A stretch of DNA of 64,000 nt from Alcaligenes sp. SDU_A2. Its GTDB lineage: Bacteria > Pseudomonadota > Gammaproteobacteria > Burkholderiales > Burkholderiaceae_B. This document shows, piece by piece, positions 1 through 8,498 of the stretch; positions within the stretch are counted from its first letter, which is position 1, and each line of letters begins with the position of its first letter. Position numbers and translations under genes: made by a program. Under the pieces are notes generated by a model. That model was not told the origin of the DNA. It made no database searches and saw only the letters and a program-made list of their open reading frames with translations. The stretch lies in assembly GCF_038237375.1 (NCBI RefSeq), contig NZ_CP151273.1:1364001-1428000 (forward strand). Reading direction: 5' to 3'.

Positions 1-2357
1 GGATACAGGACCCGCAGCAAAATGGACGTGGTTTCGGCCAGGGCGCGTTGGGCCGCCGGCGTGTCTGCCCACTGGGTCTGCTCCAGGGTGTTGAGCATTT
101 TCATGCAGGCCGATACAACTGTGTTGTACTGGATGCGTTCGTAGTCGTAGTTGGCCTGCTTGAGCAATGCGTGGATTTCCAGGCGGGCACGTTTGGACGC
201 GGCATCCAGATCGCTCCAGTCGGTGGGCTGGGCGCTGCCGGCGCGCAGGGCATCGGCGTGGTTATGGCAGAACGACCATAAGCGGCGCAGGAAGCGGTTG
301 GCACCATCCACTCCGGAGTCGGACCATTCCAGTGTTTGTTCCGGTGGACTGGCGAACATGATGAACAGGCGGGCCGTATCTGCGCCCAGGGTGTCGATCA
401 GTGATTGCGGGTCCACGCCGTTGTTCTTGGACTTGGACATGGTGCCGATGCCGTTGTATTGCACGGGCTGGCCATCGCTTTTCAGGCGTGCACCGACAAT
501 GGCTCCTTTTTCGTCGTAGATGTTTTCGACGGTTTCAGGCCAGAAGTATTCGATGCCGCCCTGAGGCGTGCGGCGGGTATAGCTATGGTTGAGCACCATG
601 CCCTGACACAGCAGGCGGGTAAAGGGCTCGTCGATCTTGACCAGACCCATGTCGCGCATGACTTTGGTCCAGAAGCGGGCATACAGCAGGTGCAGCACGG
701 CGTGTTCGATACCGCCAATGTACTGATCCATGGGCATCCAGTAATCGGTGCGAGGATCGGTCATGGCCGTGTTCAGATCCGGCGTGGTGTAGCGCAGGAA
801 GTACCAGGACGAATCCACAAAGGTGTCCATGGTGTCGGTTTCGCGACGAGCCGGTTTGCCGCAGGAAGGGCAGGTGCATTTCAGGAAGGCATCGTGCTTG
901 TTCAGCGGGTTGCCGCTGCCATCGGGAATCAGCTCTTCGGGCAGGACAACGGGCAGGTCTTTTTCGGGGACGGGAACCGGGCCGCAATCGTCGCAGTGGA
1001 TGATGGGGATGGGGGTACCCCAGTAGCGTTGGCGGGAAATGCCCCAATCGCGCAGACGGAAGGTGGTCTGCTTTTCGCCCAGTTCAAGGGCGTTAAGGTC
1101 GGCGGCGATCGCATCCACAGCCGCCACGTGGGCCAGGCCGTCGTACTTGCCGGAGTTGATGGTTTGGCCTTGCTGTTTGTCGCCGTACCAGTCTTGCCAC
1201 TGGGTGGCGTCGTAGTTTTTGCCTTCCACGCCGATGACCTGATTGATCGGCAACTGGTATTTAAGGGCAAAGGCGAAGTCGCGCTCGTCGTGGGCTGGCA
1301 CACCCATGACGGCACCATCGCCGTAGCTCATCAGGACGTAGTTGCCGACCCAGACAGGAACGTCTGCGCCGGTCAGCGGGTGTTTGACGGTCAGGCCGGC
1401 AGGCACGCCTTCTTTTTCGCGGGTAGCCATGTCGGCTTCCGTGGTGCCGCCTTTTTTGCATTCTTCGATAAACGCAGCCAGCTTGGGATTGTTGCGGGCA
1501 GCCAGGGTGGCCAGTGGGTGTTCGGGAGCCACGGCGCAGAATGTGACGCCCATGATGGTGTCCACGCGGGTGGTGAACACGTAAAGGCGACCGTCCTGGA
1601 TCAGTTGGCCTTGCTCGTCCCGGATATCGTGGGGGAAGGCAAAACGCACGCCCTGGCTTTTGCCGATCCAGTTTTCCTGCATCAGGCGGACACGTTCGGG
1701 CCAGCCGGGCAAACCGGTTTTAACGGTTTCCAGCAGTTCTTCGGCGTAGTCGGTGATGCGCAGGTAATAACCGGGGATTTCGCGCTTTTCGACCAGCGCG
1801 CCGGAGCGCCAGCCACGGCCTTCGATAACCTGCTCGTTGGCCAGCACAGTCTGGTCTACCGGGTCCCAGTTGACGGTCTGGGTCTTGCGGTAGGCAATGC
1901 CTTTTTCCAGCATCTTCAGGAACAGCCACTGGTTCCATTTATAGTAGTCGGGGTCGCAGGCGCACATTTCGCGCGACCAGTCGATTGCCAGACCCATCGC
2001 CTGCATCTGTTTTTTCATGTAGGCGATGTTGTCGTAGGTCCACTTGGCGGGCGGAACCTGGGACTTGATGGCCGCATTTTCGGCGGGCATGCCAAAGGCA
2101 TCCCAGCCCATGGGCATCAGGACATTGAACCCGCGCATGCGCAGCTGGCGCGCCATCATGTCGTTGATGGTGTAGTTGCGCACGTGCCCCATGTGCAGCT
2201 TGCCGCTGGGATAGGGCAGCATGGAGCATGCGTAGAACTTGGGCTTGAGCGTGCCGTCGGGCGTGGTGGCGTTTTCGATGGCGCGATAGGCGTCGCGATC
2301 GGACCAGTTCTGCTGCGCGAGTTGTTCAACCTCGCGGGGGTTATAGCGTTCCTGCAT
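1..2357 (-). CDS. leuS: Leucyl-tRNA synthetase (3' end missing)
   Basis: Class I aminoacyl-tRNA synthetase that charges tRNA-Leu in the cytoplasm. The start is the ATG at 2355-2357, giving [14 protein letters not shown]. The open frame runs to base 1 without a stop, so about 785 codons are visible and roughly the last 75-90 residues (family about 860 aa) lie outside the window. The HIGH signature appears as HMGH at residues 55-58, and the KMSKS loop as MSKSK at about 640-644. Between them lie the Zn-like CTCPSC segment and the CP1 editing region (TTRVDT). A long open frame on the opposite strand (405-2549) is only a shadow of this gene. Identification is secure. Confidence 0.98.
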   Translation of the reverse strand, partial: MQERYNPREVEQLAQQNWSDRDAYRAIENATTPDGTLKPKFYACSMLPYPSGKLHMGHVRNYTINDMMARQLRMRGFNVLMPMGWDAFGMPAENAAIKSQVPPAKWTYDNIAYMKKQMQAMGLAIDWSREMCACDPDYYKWNQWLFLKMLEKGIAYRKTQTVNWDPVDQTVLANEQVIEGRGWRSGALVEKREIPGYYLRITDYAEELLETVKTGLPGWPERVRLMQENWIGKSQGVRFAFPHDIRDEQGQLIQDGRLYVFTTRVDTIMGVTFCAVAPEHPLATLAARNNPKLAAFIEECKKGGTTEADMATREKEGVPAGLTVKHPLTGADVPVWVGNYVLMSYGDGAVMGVPAHDERDFAFALKYQLPINQVIGVEGKNYDATQWQDWYGDKQQGQTINSGKYDGLAHVAAVDAIAADLNALELGEKQTTFRLRDWGISRQRYWGTPIPIIHCDDCGPVPVPEKDLPVVLPEELIPDGSGNPLNKHDAFLKCTCPSCGKPARRETDTMDTFVDSSWYFLRYTTPDLNTAMTDPRTDYWMPMDQYIGGIEHAVLHLLYARFWTKVMRDMGLVKIDEPFTRLLCQGMVLNHSYTRRTPQGGIEYFWPETVENIYDEKGAIVGARLKSDGQPVQYNGIGTMSKSKNNGVDPQSLIDTLGADTARLFIMFASPPEQTLEWSDSGVDGANRFLRRLWSFCHNHADALRAGSAQPTDWSDLDAASKRARLEIHALLKQANYDYERIQYNTVVSACMKMLNTLEQTQWADTPAAQRALAETTSILLRVLY

Positions 2358-2399
2358 GAGTGGCAATACCGTTTAGACAAGATGAATGGAGTATCCGCC

Positions 2400-2405
2400 A
2401 TTATA
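2400..2405 (-). promoter_or_regulatory. Possible leuS -10 box
   Basis: Read leftward this is a perfect TATAAT, about 43 bases upstream of the leuS ATG. I find no convincing -35 at 16-18 bases, so the promoter call rests on the -10 and its position only. Confidence 0.4.
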
Positions 2406-2514
2406 CGGGGCAAACATCAATATGACCCGGACGGGACAGCAGGCAAGGCTAGACATTCTGAGCCAGATGCATGCTTGCCGGGCGGGGCATGGACGGATGT
2501 GGCGGACGAGGGCG

Positions 2515-2543
2515 AAAAAAAACCCTGCCTGGCAGGGTTTTTT
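2515..2543. terminator. Intrinsic terminator after rpmB-rpmG
   Basis: AACCCTGCC and GGCAGGGTT form a 9-bp stem (2521-2529 / 2531-2539), flanked by an A-run on the left and a T-run on the right. It can therefore work in both directions. It lies just downstream of rpmG on the minus strand. Confidence 0.85.
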
Positions 2544-2578
2544 GACTGAAACCAGGCCTGTCTTGACAGGCGGGCTGC

Positions 2579-2746
2579 TTAACGCAGCTTGGTTTCTTTG
2601 TATTCGACGTGCTTGCGGGCAACGGGATCGAACTTCTTGATGACCATTTTTTCAGGCGTGTTGCGCTTGTTTTTGGTGGTGGTGTAGAAGTGACCGGTGC
2701 CTGCGGACGATTCGAGTTTGATTTTCTCGCGTATACCTTTAGCCAT
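2579..2746 (-). CDS. rpmG: 50S ribosomal protein L33
   Basis: Small basic protein of the large ribosomal subunit, 55 aa, beginning [13 protein letters not shown] and ending EYKETKLR, the usual length for the cysteine-free L33 form. It has no CxxC pairs, so it is the zinc-independent type. It lies 35 bases downstream of rpmB in the conserved rpmB-rpmG pair and is followed by a strong intrinsic terminator. It is too short to stand out in a simple ORF scan but unmistakable by sequence. Confidence 0.97.
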   Translation of the reverse strand: MAKGIREKIKLESSAGTGHFYTTTKNKRNTPEKMVIKKFDPVARKHVEYKETKLR

Positions 2747-2781
2747 GTTGAGCTCCTGGTGAGATGTTGGTGAAGCGCGGC

Positions 2782-3018
2782 TTAGACGTTTTCGCCGCGG
2801 GAGCGCATTTCGGCCAGAACGGAGTCGATGCCGTTCTTGTCGATGGTGCGGATGGCGTTAGCGGATACGCGCAGGCGCACCCAGCGGTTTTCGCTCTCGA
2901 CCCAGAAGCGGCGGGACTGCAGGTTTGGCAGGAAGCGACGCTTGGTCTTATTGTTGGCGTGCGAAACATTGTTGCCCGACATTGGGCCTTTTCCGGTCAC
3001 TTGGCATACGCGTGCCAT
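2782..3018 (-). CDS. rpmB: 50S ribosomal protein L28
   Basis: 78-aa large-subunit ribosomal protein beginning [20 protein letters not shown], typical of proteobacterial L28. I chose the ATG at 3016-3018 because an AAGGGG Shine-Dalgarno lies 7 bases upstream. An ATG six bases earlier would sit almost on that ribosome binding site. First gene of the rpmB-rpmG operon. The bases 3019-3156 upstream must hold its promoter; a TACAAT read leftward is a candidate -10, without a clear -35. Confidence 0.97.
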   Translation of the reverse strand: MARVCQVTGKGPMSGNNVSHANNKTKRRFLPNLQSRRFWVESENRWVRLRVSANAIRTIDKNGIDSVLAEMRSRGENV

Positions 3019-3156
3019 GGTCATACCCCTTGAGAACTAAATCAGCCTCCGCTCAAGAAAAAAGCTGTGGGCGATTGTAAAGTTAGGATCGTGTTAACCC
3101 CGACATGGGGCGTAAAGAGGGTTATTCTAATATGGAAAAATCGGTTAGATCAAGTA

Positions 3157-4350
3157 TTACCGCGTATTTGCGCGGGCGTTGCGGCCAAACAGCCACGATA
3201 AAACCGCACAGGCAGCCAGTACGGAGGTCAGCGGCAGAGCGCTGACCTGTGCCCAGGCGCTGACTGCCAGTCCGGCCAATGAACCGCACAGCATTTGCAT
3301 GGCACCCATCAGGGCCGAAGCCGTTCCAAGGCGCTGTCCTTGTTGCGATAGCGCCAAGGCGGCCGAGTTCGGATTGACCAAGCCCTGACAGGCCATGAAA
3401 CCGATCAGTATGGCCATGAGCATGGGTAAGGACATCAGGTCGAAGGCAGCCAGGGCGGCACCGGAGACGGTAATCAGCGCTTGCAGATTTTGCGCGGTGC
3501 GCAGCAACGTGCCGGGGCTGTATGTGTTCAGCAGGCGCGCCCCGATCTGTGAAAACAGGATCAGCGCGGCGGCATTGGCTCCGAAGTAAAAGCCGAAATG
3601 ACGGGGCTCGACATGAAACAGTTCGATGAATACTCGGGGCGAACCCGAGATATAGGCGAACATGCCGGCCGAGCTCAGGCCTCCTGCCAGCGAATAGAAC
3701 ATGAACTCCCGATGACGCAGCAGGCCGGCATAGTTGCGCGCAATAATGCCTGGATGCAGCGGCACGACGCGATCGGCCGACAGGGATTCGCGCATGGTGA
3801 AGATGGTAAACAAGCCCAGCAGTACACCAGAGCCGGCCATGAAGTAGAAAATGCCGCGCCAGTCGCTGAACAGCAGAATCTGCCCGCCTATCAGGGGGGC
3901 CAGAATGGGCATGACACCCATGATCAGTATAAGCAGCGACAGGGCTTTGGCAGCTTCGCGCGTCTCGAAGCGGTCACGGATGACGGCGCGAGGAATGGCC
4001 ATGCCGGCTGCGCCGCCGAAGGCCTGCACGATGCGCCACAAGGTCAGATCCTGGATGTTGTCGGCCTGGGCGCAGAACAGCGAGGCCACTATAAAAATGG
4101 CCAGGCCCAACAGCAAGGGTGGCTTGCGCCCGAATCGGTCGGCCATGGGGCCATAGAACAGTTGCGCCAGTCCTACGCCCAGCAGGTAGCCGGCCAGCGT
4201 GCGCTCGACCATCGCGGGCGAGGTGACCAGTCCCTGAGCGATTGCCGGGAAGGCGGGCAGATACATGTCGATGGCCAGCGGGCCAAGAGCGGTGAGCAGA
4301 CCCAGCAGGATCAGCCAGCGCGGGAAGGAGAAAGTGGTGTTGCGTGTCAT
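3157..4350 (-). CDS. Bcr/CflA family drug-resistance MFS transporter
   Basis: Inner-membrane proton-coupled exporter of the major facilitator superfamily, DHA1/Bcr-CflA branch, 397 aa with about 12 hydrophobic segments. The start ATG at 4348-4350 gives MTRNTTFSFPRWLILLGLLT. The Bcr/CflA hallmark ALGPLAIDMYLPAFP follows in TM1, and the MFS loop motif DRFGRKP lies between TM2 and TM3. Upstream in-frame codons encode an Arg-rich stretch unlike this family and were left out. It stands alone, divergent from cfa across about 285 bases. The substrate cannot be told from sequence; bicyclomycin, sulfonamide or chloramphenicol export is known for relatives. Confidence 0.88.
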   Translation of the reverse strand: MTRNTTFSFPRWLILLGLLTALGPLAIDMYLPAFPAIAQGLVTSPAMVERTLAGYLLGVGLAQLFYGPMADRFGRKPPLLLGLAIFIVASLFCAQADNIQDLTLWRIVQAFGGAAGMAIPRAVIRDRFETREAAKALSLLILIMGVMPILAPLIGGQILLFSDWRGIFYFMAGSGVLLGLFTIFTMRESLSADRVVPLHPGIIARNYAGLLRHREFMFYSLAGGLSSAGMFAYISGSPRVFIELFHVEPRHFGFYFGANAAALILFSQIGARLLNTYSPGTLLRTAQNLQALITVSGAALAAFDLMSLPMLMAILIGFMACQGLVNPNSAALALSQQGQRLGTASALMGAMQMLCGSLAGLAVSAWAQVSALPLTSVLAACAVLSWLFGRNARANTR

Positions 4351-4635
4351 CCGGCTTCTTGTTGTGGCGGGCCTGATCCGGCCGTCTGGCCGGGTCTTGG
4401 CCCCTGTGCGCCGTTTTCGGTGATAAATTGTTTGCACGGCGAGAGAGTCGAGTTTAGCACGCAGTAAGGGCGCTCCATAGACTGTTGTTTTAGGTTTGAA
4501 CTAATAAAATGACCTCTGTGGATGCACCACCCATGCCGGTCGCGTTCCTGTTGGGCGTGCCGGCGGCTTACGGGCGATGCGCCCAGGTACAGGGGCGTCG
4601 CCATCTTTGTTTGTTCTACATACAGGGAGGCGGAG

Positions 4636-5892
4636 TTGAGTTCTATTTCATCAGCAGTAGAGGCCAAGCTGGCGCAGTTGAGCACACCGGTCAGATTGAC
4701 CTTGCCAGGAGGCGGGCAAGTGGGGCCGGCCAATGCCCAGATGCATTTGATCATCAAGGACAATATCACTCTGGCGCAGTTGGTTGCGGGGCAGTCCGGG
4801 CAGTTGGGCGAGGCCTATGTGGAAGGGCGCATGGATTTCGAGGGCTCCATGCGCGACCTGATGCGATTGGCCGCCGAGATCTTACCGGGCTCGCCTGTGG
4901 ATGCTGCGCAGGCCGGATGGCTGACTGCCATCATCAAGCGCCTGACGTCCGTCTGGCGTCATTCCCTGGAACGCGACGCCAGGCAGATCCAGTTTCATTA
5001 TGATTTGTCCGATGATTTTTATGCGTTGTGGCTGGACCCGAGGCGGGTCTATTCTTGCGCGTATTATCGTGAGCCGGGCATGGCCTTGGCTCAGGCCCAG
5101 GAAGCCAAGCTGGACCATATTTGCCGTAAGTTGCGCCTGCAGCCTGGCGAACGCTTTCTGGACGTAGGGGCCGGCTGGGGCGGGTTGCTGTTGTGGGCAG
5201 CCGAGCAGTACGGCGCGGATGTCACCGGCATTACCTTGTCCCGTAATCAACATGCTTATGTCAGTGGCCTGATCGAGAAGAAGGGTTTGGCAGGGCGGGC
5301 GCGCATGATGTTGTTGGACTACCGGGAACTGGATGAAATCAGGCCGTATGACAAGCTGGCGTCGGTGGGCATGTTCGAGCATGTAGGCCGGGCGCAGCTT
5401 AGCGCGTATTTCGACAAGCTGCGGCGTCTGGTCAAGCCGGGCGGGCTGATTCTGAACCATGGCATTACAGCCGGTGGGGTGGATAACAGCCAGTTGGGCG
5501 CGGGCATGGGCGACTTCATCGAAAAGTACATCTTTCCCGGCGGTGAACTGACGCATATCAGTCATGTGATGCGTCATCTGGCCGAAGGCGGGCTGGAAGG
5601 GCTGGATGTGGAGAACCTGCGCCCGCATTACGCCAGGACGTTGTGGGCCTGGAGCGATGCCCTTGAAAAGCAATTGGATCAGGCGGGTGCCGCTTTGGCG
5701 AGCGAGCAGGGTCAGAAGTCCTTGCGTGCGTACCGGGTGTATCTGGCTGGTTGCGCCATGGGCTTTGAGCACGGCTGGATCGCTTTGCACCAGGTGTTGG
5801 CGCACCCGCAAGGGGGTGGGCGCGCTGACGAGCTCGATTATCCTGCCGATCTGGCTTATCCGTGGCGGCGGGATTATATGTACCGGGCTTGA
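4636..5892 (+). CDS. cfa: Cyclopropane-fatty-acyl-phospholipid synthase
   Basis: SAM-dependent methyltransferase that adds a methylene bridge across unsaturated acyl chains of membrane phospholipids. I chose the TTG at 4636 because GGAGG lies 5 bases upstream and the protein then begins LSSISSAVEAKLAQL. The frame stays open upstream to 4522, but those codons are Cys/Arg-rich and implausible. At 418 aa it is slightly longer than E. coli Cfa (382). The SAM-binding glycine loop LDVGAGWGGLL is near residue 175, followed by the GMFEHVG motif of CFA synthases. A TAAAAT at about 4504-4509 in the divergent gap could be its -10. It is monocistronic. Confidence 0.93.
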   Translation: MSSISSAVEAKLAQLSTPVRLTLPGGGQVGPANAQMHLIIKDNITLAQLVAGQSGQLGEAYVEGRMDFEGSMRDLMRLAAEILPGSPVDAAQAGWLTAIIKRLTSVWRHSLERDARQIQFHYDLSDDFYALWLDPRRVYSCAYYREPGMALAQAQEAKLDHICRKLRLQPGERFLDVGAGWGGLLLWAAEQYGADVTGITLSRNQHAYVSGLIEKKGLAGRARMMLLDYRELDEIRPYDKLASVGMFEHVGRAQLSAYFDKLRRLVKPGGLILNHGITAGGVDNSQLGAGMGDFIEKYIFPGGELTHISHVMRHLAEGGLEGLDVENLRPHYARTLWAWSDALEKQLDQAGAALASEQGQKSLRAYRVYLAGCAMGFEHGWIALHQVLAHPQGGGRADELDYPADLAYPWRRDYMYRA

Positions 5893-6029
5893 GTGAAGTC
5901 GGGCGGGGCAATGCCCTGTTGTTCTGCCCGATTTATCCTGTCAATCAGCTTTGATGCAAATTATTACAAAATAAAGCGTTGGATTAGTTCTAAACCGCAT
6001 GAGCAAAGGCTTTTGTTGTGTTTTTGCAA

Positions 6030-6100
6030 TTGACATATTTGCTTTTTGCTTGAATAAAAATCAGTAAAAAATTGTTTTTGATCGCAAACGCTCGTAGAAT
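6030..6100 (+). promoter_or_regulatory. Two candidate sigma-70 promoters for proXWV
   Basis: P1 has a perfect TTGACA (6030-6035), a 17-base spacer and AATAAA (6053-6058). P2 has TTGTTT (6072-6077), a 17-base spacer and TAGAAT (6095-6100). Both lie in a strongly AT-rich block (5940-6100) and point at proX. P2 would start transcription near 6107, leaving a leader of about 300 bases. Confidence 0.55.
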
Positions 6101-6106
6101 GGCCTG

Positions 6107-6405
6107 CGTCTTTTGATGCATCAACTTGGTGAGACCGGCTTCCTGCCGGAGTGTCACCGCAGCATTCACCGTGTTCGCACGGTGTCACCCCGCCACCGCC
6201 CGGTTTTTTATCGGCTGGGAATGGCGGCGGTCAGCATGACGGACACGATGTGTCCCCTCTGGCCGCCGTTGGTGGTTCCACGAGTGCTTTGCACTCGCTA
6301 CGCAGGTATGTATTGGCGATAACCCATCGTCTTCCGCACACCCCTTTAGCCTTGGCGCCGACTGATCATGCAGGACGCGTCCACAGTAACTCAAAGGAGG
6401 AGCAT
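6107..6405 (+). promoter_or_regulatory. Structured 5' leader of proX; candidate cis-regulatory RNA
   Basis: About 300 bases between the promoters and the proX start that code for nothing I can support and hold at least four good hairpins. H1: GGTGA/TCACC outside CCGGC/GCCGG with an asymmetric internal loop (6128-6158). H2: a 7-bp CACCGTG stem capped by a UUCG tetraloop (6167-6184). H4: GGACAC/GTGTCC (6241-6255). H5: CGAGTGC/GCACTCG (6281-6297). Between H2 and H4, CCGCC (6190-6194) can pair with GGCGG (6226-6230), and a T6 run sits at 6204-6209. An alternative CGGTG/CACCG pairing (6180-6184 / 6194-6198) would break H2. It matches no riboswitch class I can name. Confidence 0.45.
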
Positions 6406-6406
6406 C

Positions 6407-7459
6407 ATGTCTTCATACTTCCCTCGCGCCGGTGCGCAGTCGTGCTCGCACCGATCCACTCTTTTCCGACGTTCTCTTCTGGCCAGTGTCGTGCTGGGCT
6501 TGTCGGCTGTATCGGGTCTGGCCCAGGCGGCGGGCGCGGCGGCCTGCGAGCTGGACCGCAGCGTGCGTTTCGGCGGCATGAACTGGGAATCCAATCTGGT
6601 TTTGACTGAAGTCGAGCGCTTCATTACTGATAAAGGTTTTGGCTGCAAGACAGATGTGGTTTCGGTCGAGACGCTGCCGGCCTTGGCCGCACTGGAACGT
6701 GGCGATCTGGATGTGAACAGCGAAATCTGGCTCAACAGCGTTGCCGAACCGTGGCAGAAGGCGCAGGCCAGCGGGCGCGTCAAGCGGGTGGGTGATGTCT
6801 ACATGGGAGGGGAGGGCTGGTTTATCCCACGCTATACCGCCGAGCGTTTGCCCGAGCTGAAATCGGCGCAGGACTTGCCTCGCTTCAAAGACGAGTTCAA
6901 GGACCCGGAAGAGCCCGGCAAGGGGCGTTTCTATGGCTGCCCGGCCGGCTGGGGGTGCGAGGTGGTCAGCGGCAATCTGTTCAATGCCTTGAAATTGGGC
7001 GATACCTTTACGCTGTTCTCGCCAGGCACGGGGGCCACGCAAAAGGCGGCCTTGACCTCGGCCTATCAGCGTAAGGAAAACATAGTTTTCTACTACTGGT
7101 ACCCCACGCCGCTGGTCGGTTCTATGGATCTGGTCAAGCTGGAGCTGCCCGACTACGACAAGACCAAACACGCTTGCCTGACCGATCCGAATTGCGCCGA
7201 CCCACAGCCAAGTGCTTATCCTGACAATCCGGTCTTTACCGCCGTCAATACCGAGTTTTCGGAAAAGGCTCCGCAATTGACCGCTTTTCTGTCCAAGGTC
7301 AGTGTGCCGCTGGAGCTGATGAATCAGACCATGGCGCATATGGAAAAAACCGAAGGCGAACCCGAGGATGTCGCGCAGTGGTTCCTGAAGGAGCACGCCG
7401 ATGTGTGGACCCAATGGGTGCCTGCCGAGGTGGCCGAACGCGTAAAAACCGCTCTGTAG
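6407..7459 (+). CDS. proX: Glycine betaine/proline ABC transporter, periplasmic binding protein
   Basis: Solute-binding protein that captures betaine-type osmolytes in the periplasm and delivers them to ProW/ProV. 350 aa; the ATG at 6407 has AAAGGAGG 6 bases upstream, which settles the start. A signal peptide covers about residues 1-42 (Arg-rich, then a hydrophobic core ending in AQAAG). The mature part is OpuAC-like, with GGMNWESNLVL at the N-terminus, aromatic residues such as VFYYWYPTP, and Cys pairs (ACLTDPNC) as in E. coli ProX. It is the first gene of proX-proW-proV, so this is most likely a ProU-type importer. The choice between betaine, proline betaine or choline cannot be made by eye. 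Confidence 0.9.
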   Translation: MSSYFPRAGAQSCSHRSTLFRRSLLASVVLGLSAVSGLAQAAGAAACELDRSVRFGGMNWESNLVLTEVERFITDKGFGCKTDVVSVETLPALAALERGDLDVNSEIWLNSVAEPWQKAQASGRVKRVGDVYMGGEGWFIPRYTAERLPELKSAQDLPRFKDEFKDPEEPGKGRFYGCPAGWGCEVVSGNLFNALKLGDTFTLFSPGTGATQKAALTSAYQRKENIVFYYWYPTPLVGSMDLVKLELPDYDKTKHACLTDPNCADPQPSAYPDNPVFTAVNTEFSEKAPQLTAFLSKVSVPLELMNQTMAHMEKTEGEPEDVAQWFLKEHADVWTQWVPAEVAERVKTAL

Positions 7460-7640
7460 CGCTCGTTTCTCCGATACGCCGTCTAGTCTGGACATCAGTC
7501 GTATCGCGCCCGGTGGATTGCGGTCCCCGGGCGTTCTTGCCGTATCCGTTCACGGCGCGGCCGCTGCGGCCTCTGGCCAGCAGTGGTGCTGACGGCGGGC
7601 CTGCCCCGCTTGTTCCTACGAGTTCTACGGAGTGTTTTTT
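7460..7640 (+). other. proX-proW intercistronic region with stable hairpins
   Basis: About 180 bases without a gene inside the operon. It contains GCCCGG/CCGGGC (7508-7513 / 7527-7532) and the near-perfect palindrome GGCCGC-T-GCGGCC (7559-7571). No T-run follows, so these are not intrinsic terminators. Hairpins at this place often protect the binding-protein part of the message. Confidence 0.5.
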
Positions 7641-8498
7641 ATGTTTCCTGATCTGATTGATCCGCGCGCCTTGCGCCAACCCATCGACCAGTTCGTGGGT
7701 GATCTGGTCGCCAATTATTCCAGTGTGCTGCGCGCCATGACGCAGCCTTTGCTGGACATGCTGATTTTCATGGAGTCCGTGCTGCGCAGCAGCCCGTGGT
7801 GGGCCGTGGTACTGGTTGTGTTCGGCCTGGCCTGGCTGGCCAGCCGGCGTGTTGTCTTTGCCGCGGCGATGGCCTTGATGTTGTTTGCCATCGGTTTGAT
7901 CGGTCTGTGGGATGCGGCCATGCAGACGCTGGCGCTGATGATCGTAGCGGTATTTTTGTCGGTGTTGATCGGCATTCCGCTGGGCTTGCTGATGGCCAGC
8001 TTCAACTGGCTGAGGCGCATTATGCTGCCGGTGCTGGATGTGATGCAGACCATGCCCAGTTTTGTGTATTTGATCCCGGTGGTGATGTTGTTCAATCTGG
8101 GCAAGATCGCCGCCCTGATTGCGACTGTTATCTACGCAATTGCGCCGGTGATACGCCTGACGGATCTGGGCATACGACTGGTGGACAGCGAAGTGCTGGA
8201 GGCATCGCGTTCGTTCGGTTCCAGTCGCTGGCAGCAATTGCGCGGCGTGCAATTGCCGCTGGCCATGCCCAATATTATGGCGGGCATCAACCAGACGACC
8301 ATGATGGCCCTGGCTATGGTGGTGATCGCGTCCATGATCGGTGTGCGCGGCTTAGGTTACGAGGTACTGCAAGGCATCAACCGCTTGCAGGTGGGGCGCG
8401 GCCTGATGGCTGGATTGGGGATTGTGCTGCTGGCGATCTTGTTTGATCGCATTACTCAGGAATTCGGACGTCGATTTCAGACTCGGGAGGCGGCATGA
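7641..8498 (+). CDS. proW: Glycine betaine/proline ABC transporter permease
   Basis: Inner-membrane channel subunit of the ProU-type importer, 285 aa. I chose the ATG at 7641 because GGAG (7629-7632) lies 8 bases upstream; a GTG at 7632 would overlap that site. The N-terminal part precedes about five to six hydrophobic segments. The binding-protein-dependent permease (EAA-loop) region is visible as EASRSFGSSRWQQLRGVQLPL, followed by MAGINQTTMMALAMVVIASMIG. It overlaps proV by four bases (ATGA), which implies translational coupling. Confidence 0.92.
   Translation: MFPDLIDPRALRQPIDQFVGDLVANYSSVLRAMTQPLLDMLIFMESVLRSSPWWAVVLVVFGLAWLASRRVVFAAAMALMLFAIGLIGLWDAAMQTLALMIVAVFLSVLIGIPLGLLMASFNWLRRIMLPVLDVMQTMPSFVYLIPVVMLFNLGKIAALIATVIYAIAPVIRLTDLGIRLVDSEVLEASRSFGSSRWQQLRGVQLPLAMPNIMAGINQTTMMALAMVVIASMIGVRGLGYEVLQGINRLQVGRGLMAGLGIVLLAILFDRITQEFGRRFQTREAA

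Noticed and set aside
405-2549. Long open frame (over 700 codons) on the plus strand opposite leuS
   Set aside because: It mirrors the third-position bias of leuS, its translation matches no family, and it has no ribosome binding site of note. The same holds for long antisense frames opposite purB, ispH-maiA, the YdgA-like gene and the FAD oxidase.
6107-6405. Cobalamin, glycine or guanidine riboswitch upstream of proX
   Set aside because: Short stretches recall parts of these classes, but the conserved boxes and their order are missing.
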